64,000 nt of DNA from Streptomyces gardneri (lineage in GTDB: Bacteria > Actinomycetota > Actinomycetes > Streptomycetales > Streptomycetaceae), in NCBI RefSeq assembly GCF_006539185.1, contig NZ_BJMN01000044.1:28155-92154 (forward strand), in the 5' to 3' direction. A program made the translations under genes and the position numbers. The notes under the pieces were generated by a model, which was given only the letters and a program-made list of their open reading frames with translations, was not told the origin of the DNA and ran no database searches. Positions 7,893 through 15,349 of the stretch are shown piece after piece; the stretch's first letter is position 1; each line of letters begins with the position of its first letter.

Positions 7893-8615
7893 ATGGAGAC
7901 GCCTGACAACGCCACACCGACCGGGATCGCCGCCGAGGACTGGGCCACGGCATCCGCCGAGCCGCAGTACCGCGCCGCCGTGATCGACCTCCTCGGCGCG
8001 CTGGCCTACGGAGAGCTGGCGGCCTTCGAGAGGCTCGCCGAGGACGCCAAGCTGGCGCCGACCCTCGCGGACAAGGCGGAGCTGGCGAAGATGGCCTCCG
8101 CCGAGTTCCACCACTTCGAGCAGCTGCGGGACCGCCTCGCCGCCGTGGACGTCGAGCCGACCACCGCGATGGAGCCCTTCGCCAAGGCGCTCGACGACTT
8201 CCACCGCCAGACCGCGCCGTCGGACTGGCTGGAGGGCCTCGTCAAGGCGTACGTCGGCGACTCGATCGCCAGCGACTTCTACCGGGAGGTCGCGGCCCGG
8301 CTCGACTCCGACACGCGCGGGCTCGTCCTGTCGGTGCTCGACGACACCGGCCACGGCAACTTCGCCGTGGAGAAGGTCCGCGCGGCGATCGACGCCGACC
8401 CCCGCGTCGGCGGCCGGCTCGCGCTCTGGGCGCGCCGCCTGATGGGCGAGGCGCTCTCGCAGGCCCAGCGTGTGGTCGCCGAGCGCGACGCGCTGTCGAC
8501 GATGCTGGTCGGCGGTGTCGCGGACGGCTTCGACCTCGCCGAGGTCGGCCGGATGTTCTCCCGGATCACCGAGGCCCACACCAAGCGCATGGCCGCGCTC
8601 GGCCTGGCCGCGTAA
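7893..8615 (+). CDS. Ferritin-like fold protein
   Basis: A 240-aa, mostly helical protein of the ferritin-like superfamily. Metal-ligand-type acidic/His positions are visible in LAYGELAAFERLAED (helix 1), MASAEFHHFEQL (an EXXH-like pair near residue 73) and DDTGHGNFAVEKVR. Relatives include MiaE-like hydroxylases, but the reaction is unknown. The start at 7893 is chosen because TATTGT lies exactly 7 bases upstream, a leaderless arrangement; a GTG at 7884 with GGAG 9 bases upstream is the alternative and adds three residues. From memory, a ferritin-like gene sits beside the DEAD-box helicase in mycobacteria too. Confidence 0.85.
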   Translation: METPDNATPTGIAAEDWATASAEPQYRAAVIDLLGALAYGELAAFERLAEDAKLAPTLADKAELAKMASAEFHHFEQLRDRLAAVDVEPTTAMEPFAKALDDFHRQTAPSDWLEGLVKAYVGDSIASDFYREVAARLDSDTRGLVLSVLDDTGHGNFAVEKVRAAIDADPRVGGRLALWARRLMGEALSQAQRVVAERDALSTMLVGGVADGFDLAEVGRMFSRITEAHTKRMAALGLAA

Positions 8616-8645
8616 GGCTTCTCGTCCGTCGTCGGGCGGCGCTGT

Positions 8646-8915
8646 TCACGCCGCCGCTGATCGTCGCAGCCTGCGCGAGGCCGGGCGGATCAGCAGCGAG
8701 AGCAGCACCGCCGCGACCGCCACCGCACCGATGAGGGTGGCGAGGAAGTGGCCGGGGCCCAGCGCCCCGTGGGTCACGAGCGCACCGAAGACGCCGCCCA
8801 GCGCGCCGGTCATGAGGACGGTCCCCCGGGAGGGGAGGCGGTCGGCCAGCCGGTGCACGGCGGCCCAGGCCAGGGCGAAGCCGAGCAGAGCGGAACCGAG
8901 GGCTTCCAGGAACAC
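8646..8915 (-). CDS. Small membrane protein, unknown function
   Basis: An 89-aa product beginning MFLEALGSALLGFALAWAAV, with three predicted membrane helices (residues about 4-20, 33-50 and 57-77) and an Arg-rich C-terminus (RPASRRLRR), presumably cytosolic. I do not recognise a named family. It lies downstream of DUF3107 on the same strand, beyond a strong terminator, and ends 30 bases from the convergent ferritin-like gene. Confidence 0.7.
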   Translation of the reverse strand: MFLEALGSALLGFALAWAAVHRLADRLPSRGTVLMTGALGGVFGALVTHGALGPGHFLATLIGAVAVAAVLLSLLIRPASRRLRRSAAA

Positions 8916-9040
8916 GGCGGATCACCTCGCGGGTGCTGCGGGGCGGGTGTTGCGGTCGTAGCCCTCCTACCCCCGGCGCCACGACGGCAATCCTCACCCA
9001 CCCTCGTGACGTGGTCGTTCGGCCACGGCGAGGACACACG

Positions 9041-9077
9041 AAAGGCCCGGTGGACCGTGACGGTCCACCGGGCCTTT
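9041..9077. terminator. Strong intrinsic terminator downstream of the DUF3107 gene
   Basis: A perfect hairpin: AAAGGCCCGGTGGACCGT pairs with the complementary arm ending GGTCCACCGGGCCTTT, with a very short loop. A's and T's flank the stem on both sides, so it could work in either direction. It follows the minus-strand DUF3107 gene. Confidence 0.85.
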
Positions 9078-9093
9078 CCCGTAGATCCGGGAC

Positions 9094-9321
9094 TCAGAGG
9101 GCGCCGAAGCCCACCCGACGCACGGCGGGCTCGCCGAGCTCCACGTACGCGATCTTCTCGGACGGGATGAGGACCTTGCGGCCCTTCTCGTCCGAGAGGC
9201 TGAGCAGCTGCGCCTTGCCGGCCAGAGCGTCGGCCACCGCGCGCTCCACCTCCTCGGCGGACTGCCCGCTCTCCAGAACGATCTCCCGGGGTGCGTGCTG
9301 CACGCCGATCTTGACCTCCAC
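9094..9321 (-). CDS. DUF3107 family protein (TB9.4-like)
   Basis: A 75-aa protein, the usual length of DUF3107, beginning (GTG) MEVKIGVQHAPREIVLE and containing KVLIPSEKIAYVELGE. The GTG start at 9321 has GGAGGG six to eight bases upstream. The mycobacterial homologue is the small protein TB9.4 beside a TetR gene and the DEAD-box helicase; the same neighbours occur here. The biochemical function is unknown. The small acidic fold has no membrane segment. A 208-base gap to the TetR gene holds repeated sequence. Confidence 0.9.
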   Translation of the reverse strand: MEVKIGVQHAPREIVLESGQSAEEVERAVADALAGKAQLLSLSDEKGRKVLIPSEKIAYVELGEPAVRRVGFGAL

Positions 9322-9450
9322 GGCTATGTCCCTCCGAACGGTCAGCGTTGCGCGACTTCCGCGCCGTACGCTGCACACATTAGCCCGGTGAGGGGACGCG
9401 TACGGCTCAGCGGCGGCACGCCAGGAGCGAACAGCCCGCGGGAATGCGCC

Positions 9451-9509
9451 GGGACCGCGACCAGGACCGGACCGGACCGCGACCACGACCGGACCGCGAC
9501 CGGGACCGG
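9451..9509. repeat. Short direct repeats between the TetR and DUF3107 genes
   Basis: GGACCGCGACC occurs at 9452, 9474 and 9491, embedded in a run of related GACCGG/GACCAG hexamers. The repeat lies upstream of DUF3107, where its promoter should be. Both strands encode only Arg/Asp-rich shadow frames. Confidence 0.6.
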
Positions 9510-9529
9510 CGCGAGGGCCGGGACGCGGC

Positions 9530-10189
9530 TCAGTGGCCCTCGGCGCTCAGCTGGCCCTCGACCGGGTGCAGCGGGAAGCCCGCGATGCCGCGCCAGGCGA
9601 GCGAGGTCAGCAGGCCCACGGCCTTCTCGCGGGGGATCTTCGACTCGCTGGACAGCCAGTAGCGGGCGACGACCTGGGAGACGCCGCCGAGCCCCACGGC
9701 GAGCAGCATCGACTCGTCCTTGGAGAGCCCGGTGTCCTCGGCGATGACGTCGGAGATCGCCTCGGCGCACTGCAGGCTGACCCGGTCCACGCGCTCGCGC
9801 ACGGCCGGCTCGTTCGTCAGATCGGACTCGAAGACCAGCCGGAAGGCGCCGCCCTCGTCCTCGACGTACGCGAAGTAGGCGTCCATCGTCGCCGCGACGC
9901 GGAGCTTGTTGTCCGTGGTGGAGGCCAGGGCCGTGCGCACCGACTGCAGGAGGGACTCGCAGTGCTGGTCGAGCAGGGCCAGGTAGAGCTCCAGCTTTCC
10001 GGGGAAGTGCTGGTAGAGCACCGGCTTGCTGACGCCCGCCCGCTCGGCGATGTCGTCCATCGCGGCCGAGTGGTACCCCTGGGCGACGAAGACCTCCTGG
10101 GCCGCGCCGAGCAGCTGGTTCCGTCGGGCACGTCGCGGCAGGCGCGTGCCCCGAGGGCGTGCTGCCTCTGTCTGCTCGATGGCGCTCAC
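9530..10189 (-). CDS. TetR/AcrR-family transcriptional regulator
   Basis: A 219-aa regulator. The N-terminal helix-turn-helix covers about residues 20-65 (QLLGAAQEVFVAQGYHSAAM, then RAGVSKPVLYQHFPGKLELY), a typical TetR recognition helix. The remainder is a helical ligand/dimerisation domain with RLVFESDLTNEPAVR. The GTG at 10189 is preferred because GGGAGG lies just before it; an upstream ATG at 10213 has no ribosome site. The promoter region has TACGAT (minus strand) next to the small palindrome GGGTAACCC at 10248-10256, a possible autoregulatory operator. The inducer is unknown. It is followed by DUF3107 on the same strand, as in mycobacteria. Confidence 0.9.
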   Translation of the reverse strand: MSAIEQTEAARPRGTRLPRRARRNQLLGAAQEVFVAQGYHSAAMDDIAERAGVSKPVLYQHFPGKLELYLALLDQHCESLLQSVRTALASTTDNKLRVAATMDAYFAYVEDEGGAFRLVFESDLTNEPAVRERVDRVSLQCAEAISDVIAEDTGLSKDESMLLAVGLGGVSQVVARYWLSSESKIPREKAVGLLTSLAWRGIAGFPLHPVEGQLSAEGH

Positions 10190-10247
10190 GCGGCCTCCCA
10201 AGAATCGATCCATGCGCGCTGTCGCGCCGCGCCGCCATCGTACTTTT

Positions 10248-10256
10248 GGGTAACCC
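10248..10256. promoter_or_regulatory. Small palindrome in the TetR promoter
   Basis: GGGTAACCC lies about 60 bases upstream of the TetR start codon and next to a TACGAT -10-like hexamer on the minus strand. It could be an operator half of an autoregulated promoter; the site is short, so support is modest. Confidence 0.35.
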
Positions 10257-10335
10257 GGCTGTGCGCGGTGCGAACGCAGAATTTCATGGACCGGACGCCC
10301 TGGTCGACAGTCGATTCAAGATTAAACCGAACAAA

Positions 10336-10551
10336 TCAGCGATAGTCGTCCTCGTCGAGCGCGACGACACGCGCCTGATCGGACGCATCGGCCTCGTTCG
10401 CCGACTCGTGCTCGATATGTGTGGGGTGCTCGTCCTCGCGCTGCTGCAGTTCGGTGTGCTGCTCGGCCGCGTCGGCCTCGGGGATTTCCTGGTCGAGCAC
10501 GACGTCCTCTTCCTCGGCGAATGTGTCCGGCTCGGTCGGATCGACAGTCAT
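10336..10551 (-). CDS. Small acidic protein of unknown function
   Basis: A 71-aa, strongly acidic protein: MTVDPTEPDTFAEEEDVV, then DQEIPEADAAEQHTELQQ, ending VVALDEDDYR. The start ATG at 10551 has GGAAGGAA six bases upstream. No membrane segment or cysteines; probably largely disordered. Similar short acidic proteins are found in other Streptomyces at this position, as far as I recall. Function unknown. The divergent neighbour is the leaderless hydrolase gene at 10694. Confidence 0.7.
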   Translation of the reverse strand: MTVDPTEPDTFAEEEDVVLDQEIPEADAAEQHTELQQREDEHPTHIEHESANEADASDQARVVALDEDDYR

Positions 10552-10693
10552 GCGGTTCCTTCCGGCGCGCGGGGTCCGCGGTCCTCTCCGATGGCCCTCA
10601 CTTCGAGCGTAGGAGCACACGCGCCCCGCCGCACACGCACTTGTGACGGCACCCACACACGCCCTCGCGTGATCGTCTCGTAATATTGCGGCC

Positions 10694-11659
10694 ATGTCCT
10701 CGACCGAGCTGCCGGAAACCCGGACCGCCGCCGCACCGCAGGCGCCGCGGATCCGCCCCGTAAGGGTCGCCGACGGCGAGGAGCTCCGCTCCGTCGCCCT
10801 GCCCGGACTCACCCTCACCGTGCGGGCCCGCCCCGGCACCCGCGCCGGTCTGCCGCCCGCGCTGTACGTGCACGGCCTCGGCGGCTCCTCGCAGAACTGG
10901 TCGGCGCTCATGCCGCTGCTCGCGGACCTCGTCGACGGCGAGGCCGTCGACCTGCCCGGCTTCGGCGACTCCCCGCCGCCCGACGACGGCAACTACTCGG
11001 TCACCGGGCACGCCCGGGCCGTCATCCGGCTCCTGGACGCCGGCGGGCGCGGACCGGTCCACCTCTTCGGCAACTCGCTGGGCGGCGCCGTCGCCACCCG
11101 CGTCGCCGCCGTCCGGCCCGACCTGGTCCGCACCCTCACACTCATCTCGCCGGCCCTGCCCGAGCTGCGCGCCCAGCGCACCGCCTGGCCCACCGTGATG
11201 CTCGCGGTGCCCGGCGTCGCCTCGCTCTTCGCGAAGCTCTCCCGGGACTGGACGCCCGAGCAGCGCGTCCGCGGCGTCCTCTCGCTCTGTTACGGGGACC
11301 CCGGCCGGGTCACCGACGAGGGCTTCCTGCACGCCGTCGAGGAGATGGAGCGACGCCTGGAGCTCCCGTACTTCTGGGACGCCATGGCCCGCTCCTCGCG
11401 CGGCATCGTCGACGCCTATACGCTCGGCGGTCAGCACGGGCTGTGGCGGCAGGCCGAGCGCGTGCTCGCGCCGACGCTGCTCGTCTACGGCGCGCGCGAC
11501 CAGCTCGTCTCGTACCGGATGGCCCGGAGGGCGGCCGCCGCCTTCCGCGGCTCGCGCCTGCTGACCCTGCCGGACGCGGGGCACGTGGCGATGATGGAGT
11601 ACCCCGAGACGGTCGCCCAGGCCGCGCGGGAACTGATCGCCGAAGACGGCGGGAGCTGA
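10694..11659 (+). CDS. Alpha/beta hydrolase
   Basis: A 321-aa alpha/beta hydrolase. HGLGGSSQNW (oxyanion hole) is near residue 60, the nucleophile elbow GNSLGG near 126, the acidic position in YGARDQLVS near 275 and the histidine in DAGHVAMMEYPE near 300; the triad appears intact. The substrate is unknown. TAATAT at 10681-10686 is 7 bases before the ATG with no ribosome site, so the transcript is probably leaderless. The DUF3152 gene follows 8 bases downstream on the same strand, so the two form a likely operon. Confidence 0.9.
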   Translation: MSSTELPETRTAAAPQAPRIRPVRVADGEELRSVALPGLTLTVRARPGTRAGLPPALYVHGLGGSSQNWSALMPLLADLVDGEAVDLPGFGDSPPPDDGNYSVTGHARAVIRLLDAGGRGPVHLFGNSLGGAVATRVAAVRPDLVRTLTLISPALPELRAQRTAWPTVMLAVPGVASLFAKLSRDWTPEQRVRGVLSLCYGDPGRVTDEGFLHAVEEMERRLELPYFWDAMARSSRGIVDAYTLGGQHGLWRQAERVLAPTLLVYGARDQLVSYRMARRAAAAFRGSRLLTLPDAGHVAMMEYPETVAQAARELIAEDGGS

Positions 11660-11667
11660 TCCGGGGC

Positions 11668-13212
11668 GTGGGACGACATAGTCGCAAGGGCCCCGCGCCC
11701 TCGGTGCCCGACACCGAGCAGCGCGCGGCGGCCGGACGGACGACGGGGGCGGCGCCGCAGAGCGCGGCCGGGCAGCCCCGGACGACAGCACCCGGGCAGA
11801 CCGGGGCGGCACCCGGACAGGCATCGGGTCCGGGGCGCCGCCGCAGGGCGCCGGGCGAGGGTCAGGACGCCGGCGGTACGCCGGCGCACGGGACACCTCG
11901 GTACGGAGCGCCGTCACACGGGGCTCCGCAGTACGGGGCACCTCAATACGGGCAGCAGCCGACGGGGCCGCAGTCGACCGGGCAGCAGTCGTCCGGGCCG
12001 CAGTTCTACGGCGGTCAGGGGTACGGCGGTCGGACCTCCAGTGGTCAGGGCTACGGCGGCGGGGTCTTCGACACCCCGGCGCACGGGACCCCCGGCACGC
12101 CCGCGTACGGCATCCCCGCCTACGGGACCACTCCCGTGCGGGGCGGGCATCCGCAGCACGACGAGGGCGCCGGGCCGCGGCCCGAGGGGTACGGCCACCG
12201 GCGCGGCTCGCACCGCGCCACCGCGCCCGGGCAGGACGCACCCCCGACCGAACAGGCCGGTCCCCAGGGGCCGTTCATCCCCGGACCCCGGCGCGAGAAC
12301 CCGACCGGAGTGGACGACGGCGCGGAGAACGGCGCAGGGACCCCGGTCGACGAGACCGCCGGCCGGACCTTCAAGGGCCGCACCCTGACCGGTATCGCGG
12401 CCGCTGCCGTGACCACCGTCCTCGCCGTCGTGGTCGCCGGACAGGTCGCCGACCGGGGAGCCGCGCCGAGCACCGCCCATGCCGCCGACGGACCGGCCGA
12501 GCGGGCCGCGGGCGACGACTCCGCCTCCCGCTCCGACGACCGGGTCACCCCGACGCGCCCGGCGACCGCCGCACCCGCCGCGCCCTCCGCGTCCGCGTCG
12601 GCCCCGGCGCCGACGTACGAGCAGCTCATGACCCGCCAGTTCCCGATCGATCCGAAGCTGACCGGCTCCGGGGAGTTCGAGGCCGTGCCGGGCTTCCAGA
12701 AGGCGCCGGGCAAGGGCCGCCTCGTCCGCTACCGGATCGACGTCGAGAAGGGGATCGGGCTCGACCCCGTGCTCTTCGCCTCGGCCGTGCACAAGACGCT
12801 CAACGACGAACGCAGCTGGGCCGGTCAGGGCGCGATGACCTTCGAGCGGATCTCCTCCGGAGAACCCCAGTTCGTCATCACGCTCGCGAGTCCCGGCACC
12901 ACCGGGGAGTGGTGCCGGAAGTCCGGACTCGACACGACGGTCGACAATGTCTCCTGTGATTCCGCCAGCACCGAGCGCGTGATGATCAACGCGTTCCGCT
13001 GGGCGCAGGGCTCGGAGACCTTCGGACCCAAGGCCATGTACGCCTATCGCCAGATGCTCATCAACCACGAGGTCGGGCACCGGCTCGGGCACGGGCACGT
13101 GAGCTGCGGGACTCCCGGCGCGCTCGCCCCCGTGATGCAGCAGCAGACGAAGTCGCTGCGGGTCGACGGAATCGCCTGTCGCCCCAACCCGTGGGTGTAT
13201 CCCGGAAGTTGA
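11668..13212 (+). CDS. DUF3152 membrane-anchored metalloprotease-like protein
   Basis: About 514 aa from the GTG at 11668. The first 210 residues are Gly/Gln/Pro/Thr-rich low complexity with repeated QYGAPQYG-like and GQGYGG units. A single membrane helix follows near residues 237-258 (LTGIAAAAVTTVLAVVVAG). The extracellular C-terminal 190 residues are the DUF3152 domain, with NHEVGHRLGHGH near 468, an extended HEXGHXXGHXH metzincin-type zinc motif, plus conserved cysteines. This suggests an exported zinc protease, though DUF3152 activity is unproven to my knowledge. It lies 8 bases after the hydrolase gene. The mycobacterial homologue sits next to the TetR and moeZ genes. Confidence 0.85.
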   Translation: MGRHSRKGPAPSVPDTEQRAAAGRTTGAAPQSAAGQPRTTAPGQTGAAPGQASGPGRRRRAPGEGQDAGGTPAHGTPRYGAPSHGAPQYGAPQYGQQPTGPQSTGQQSSGPQFYGGQGYGGRTSSGQGYGGGVFDTPAHGTPGTPAYGIPAYGTTPVRGGHPQHDEGAGPRPEGYGHRRGSHRATAPGQDAPPTEQAGPQGPFIPGPRRENPTGVDDGAENGAGTPVDETAGRTFKGRTLTGIAAAAVTTVLAVVVAGQVADRGAAPSTAHAADGPAERAAGDDSASRSDDRVTPTRPATAAPAAPSASASAPAPTYEQLMTRQFPIDPKLTGSGEFEAVPGFQKAPGKGRLVRYRIDVEKGIGLDPVLFASAVHKTLNDERSWAGQGAMTFERISSGEPQFVITLASPGTTGEWCRKSGLDTTVDNVSCDSASTERVMINAFRWAQGSETFGPKAMYAYRQMLINHEVGHRLGHGHVSCGTPGALAPVMQQQTKSLRVDGIACRPNPWVYPGS

Positions 13213-13244
13213 CGTTCCGTCCGATCCGGCGATGATCACATGGT

Positions 13245-13258
13245 GAGACGCGCGTCTC
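13245..13258. promoter_or_regulatory. Palindrome upstream of the leader-peptide promoter
   Basis: GAGACGCGCGTCTC is a perfect 14-base palindrome ending 19 bases before the -35 hexamer of the ABC importer promoter. The position fits an activator or repressor site. Confidence 0.45.
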
Positions 13259-13262
13259 GGGA

Positions 13263-13272
13263 ATTCCGGAAT
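13263..13272. promoter_or_regulatory. Second palindrome abutting the -35 element
   Basis: ATTCCGGAAT is a perfect 10-base palindrome that ends 5 bases before TTGACA. Together with the palindrome at 13245-13258 it makes this promoter look regulated. Confidence 0.4.
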
Positions 13273-13277
13273 GCGCG

Positions 13278-13306
13278 TTGACATCGCTCGTGCGTTCGTT
13301 CATATT
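13278..13306 (+). promoter_or_regulatory. Sigma-70-type promoter for the leader peptide and ABC importer operon
   Basis: The consensus -35 TTGACA (13278-13283), a 17-base spacer and the -10 CATATT (13301-13306) place transcription start at about 13312-13314, at or just before the ATG of the leader peptide. This is the best-matching housekeeping promoter in the window. Confidence 0.75.
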
Positions 13307-13313
13307 TCTCGGC

Positions 13314-13409
13314 ATGTCGCACCGTCACGTCGCCTTCGATCGCGCCGCCATTGAGCTGGCGCTCATCGGCGTGACCCGGCACGCCGTGGCCGACATTCTC
13401 TGTAGCTGA
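13314..13409 (+). CDS. Putative regulatory leader peptide (31 aa)
   Basis: An ATG at 13314, seven bases after the -10 element, opens a 31-codon frame reading MSHRHVAFDRAAIE ... ADILCS and ending at TGA. The start MSHRHV and the cysteine next to the end resemble the 'putative leader peptides' found upstream of sulfur and peptide transporter operons in Streptomyces. Stalling at the late cysteine codon (TGT) could sense cysteine supply. The peptide would be made from a leaderless mRNA. About 200 untranslated bases separate it from the binding-protein gene, enough for attenuator folding. No other role is apparent, and I cannot confirm a defined alternative structure. Confidence 0.6.
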   Translation: MSHRHVAFDRAAIELALIGVTRHAVADILCS

Positions 13410-13612
13410 CCTGCCCCGAGCGCGCGTCGGCCCCTTTTCTGCTTCCCAGATACCGCTGACGCCATTCCGCGCCCGGGTGTTTCCCTCCCGCAGGCGCGGC
13501 TCTCTCCTGTGCTGTTCCGGTACTCCGTCATTCCTTCCGGAAGTCGCCGCTCGCCGCTGCCTGCGCGGAATTCCCTTTTTCCCGCCCGCAGTTCTCCGAG
13601 AGGTCTTCTCCG

Positions 13613-15349
13613 ATGCGTCAATCGTCCGTCATTTCGCGCCGCGTGGCAGCGGCCGCCGTCAGTCTCGTCCTGGCCACGGGCGCCGCCGCCTGCGCGGGAC
13701 CCGAGGACACCGGCGCCAAGGGGGGAGCCTCCGCAGGCAAGGGGGCCGCGGGCGGCCCGCAGAAGGGCGGCACGCTCACCGTCCTCAACAGCGAAGCCCA
13801 GACCGACTTCGATCCGGCCCGTCTCTACACCTCCGGCGGCGGCAACGTCCCCTCCCTCGTCTTCCGTACGCTCACCACCCGCAACCGGGAGGCGGGCGCC
13901 GCCGGCAGCAAGGTCGTCCCCGACCTCGCCACCGACCTCGGCCGCCCCAACAAGGACGCGACGGAGTGGACGTACACCCTCAAGGAGGGCCTCAAGTTCG
14001 AGGACGGCACGCCCATCACCAGCGCCGACGTCAAGTACGGCATCGAGCGCTCCTTCGCCGCCGAACTCTCCGGCGGCGCCCCCTACCTGCGCGACTGGCT
14101 CGTCGGCGGTGACACGTACGAGGGCCCCTACAAGGACAAGAAGGGCCTCGCGTCCGTCGTCACGCCCGACGACCGGACCATCGTCTTCAAGCTGAAGAAG
14201 CCCGAGGGCGAGTTCCCCTTCGTCGCCACGCAGACCCAGTTCGCCCCCGTGCCCCGGGCCAAGGACACCGGCGCGAAGTACGAGGAGCACCCCGTCTCCT
14301 CCGGCCCGTACAAGGTCGTCAAGAACGAGAACGACGGCGAGCGCCTCGTCCTGGAGCGCAACGAGCACTGGGACCCCAAGACCGACGAGGAGCGCAAGGC
14401 CTACCCGGACAGGATCGACGTCAAGGCCGGCCTCGACGAGGCCGTCATCAACCAGCGCCTCGCCACCTCCTCCAGGTCCGACGCCGCCGCCGTCACCACC
14501 GACACCAACCTCGGACCGGCCGAACTCGCCCAGATCGGCTCCGACAAGGCGCTCGCCGCCCGTGTCGGCACCGGCCGCTTCGGCTTCACCAACTACATCG
14601 CCTTCAACCCGAAGGTGAAGCCCTTCGACAACCCCAAGGTCCGGCAGGCGATCTCGTACGCCGTCAACCGCACCAGCGTCGTCAACGCGGCCGGCGGCTC
14701 CGCGCTCGCCGAGCCCGCCACCACCTTCCTGCCCGAGCAGAAGTCCTTCGGCTTCACGCCGTACGACCACTTCCCGGCCGGGAAGACCGGCGACCCGGAG
14801 AAGGCCAAGGCGCTGCTGAAGGAGGCCGGATTCCCGAACGGCCTGACCGTCACCCTGCTGCACTCCACCGCCCAGAACCGCACCACCAGCCCCGAGATCG
14901 CCACCGCCGTCCAGGAGGCCCTCGGCAAGGCGGGCATCACCGTCAAGCTCGACGGGCAGGAGCCCAACTCCTTCAACGAGAAGCGGTGGAGCGTCAAGGA
15001 CGCGCCCGGCTTCTTCCTCTCCCGCTGGGGTGCCGACTGGCCGGCCGGCGGCCCCTTCCTCGCGCCGATCTTCGACGGGCGCCAGATCGTCACCAACGGC
15101 TCCAACTACAACCACGCGCAGCTGAACGACCCGGCGGTCAACAAGGAGATCGACGAGATCAACAAGCTGACCGACCTCCAGGCCGCCGCCGTCCGCTGGG
15201 GCGCCCTCGACAAGAAGATCGGCGCGCAGGCGCTCGACGTGCCGCTCTTCCACCCCGTCTACAAGCGGCTCGTCGGCAAGGACATCAAGAACGTCGTCAT
15301 CAGCGACTGGACCGGCGTCCTCGACATCTCGCAGGTCTCCGTCAAGTGA
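13613..15349 (+). CDS. ABC importer substrate-binding lipoprotein (oligopeptide/nickel type)
   Basis: A 578-aa SBP_bac_5 family protein (DppA/OppA-like). The signal peptide spans residues 1-26 with lipobox-like GAAAC, so Cys27 is probably lipidated and anchored outside the cell. Family motifs include GGTLTVLNSEAQTDFDPARL near residue 49, KEGLKFEDGTPITSADVKYG near 125-145 and FNPKVKPFDNPKVRQAISYA near 330. The ligand is probably a peptide, but it cannot be read from sequence. A GAGAGG ribosome site is 9 bases upstream of ATG 13613. The stop codon overlaps the next start (GTGA), so translation is coupled to the first permease. Confidence 0.92.
   Translation: MRQSSVISRRVAAAAVSLVLATGAAACAGPEDTGAKGGASAGKGAAGGPQKGGTLTVLNSEAQTDFDPARLYTSGGGNVPSLVFRTLTTRNREAGAAGSKVVPDLATDLGRPNKDATEWTYTLKEGLKFEDGTPITSADVKYGIERSFAAELSGGAPYLRDWLVGGDTYEGPYKDKKGLASVVTPDDRTIVFKLKKPEGEFPFVATQTQFAPVPRAKDTGAKYEEHPVSSGPYKVVKNENDGERLVLERNEHWDPKTDEERKAYPDRIDVKAGLDEAVINQRLATSSRSDAAAVTTDTNLGPAELAQIGSDKALAARVGTGRFGFTNYIAFNPKVKPFDNPKVRQAISYAVNRTSVVNAAGGSALAEPATTFLPEQKSFGFTPYDHFPAGKTGDPEKAKALLKEAGFPNGLTVTLLHSTAQNRTTSPEIATAVQEALGKAGITVKLDGQEPNSFNEKRWSVKDAPGFFLSRWGADWPAGGPFLAPIFDGRQIVTNGSNYNHAQLNDPAVNKEIDEINKLTDLQAAAVRWGALDKKIGAQALDVPLFHPVYKRLVGKDIKNVVISDWTGVLDISQVSVK

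Noticed and set aside
9041..9077. Start of a CRISPR-like array or other repeat system at strong hairpins
   Set aside because: The hairpins at 9041, 25601, 43836, 47875, 54827 and 60295 are unrelated in sequence and all lie at gene ends; they are terminators. No regularly spaced repeats with spacers are present.
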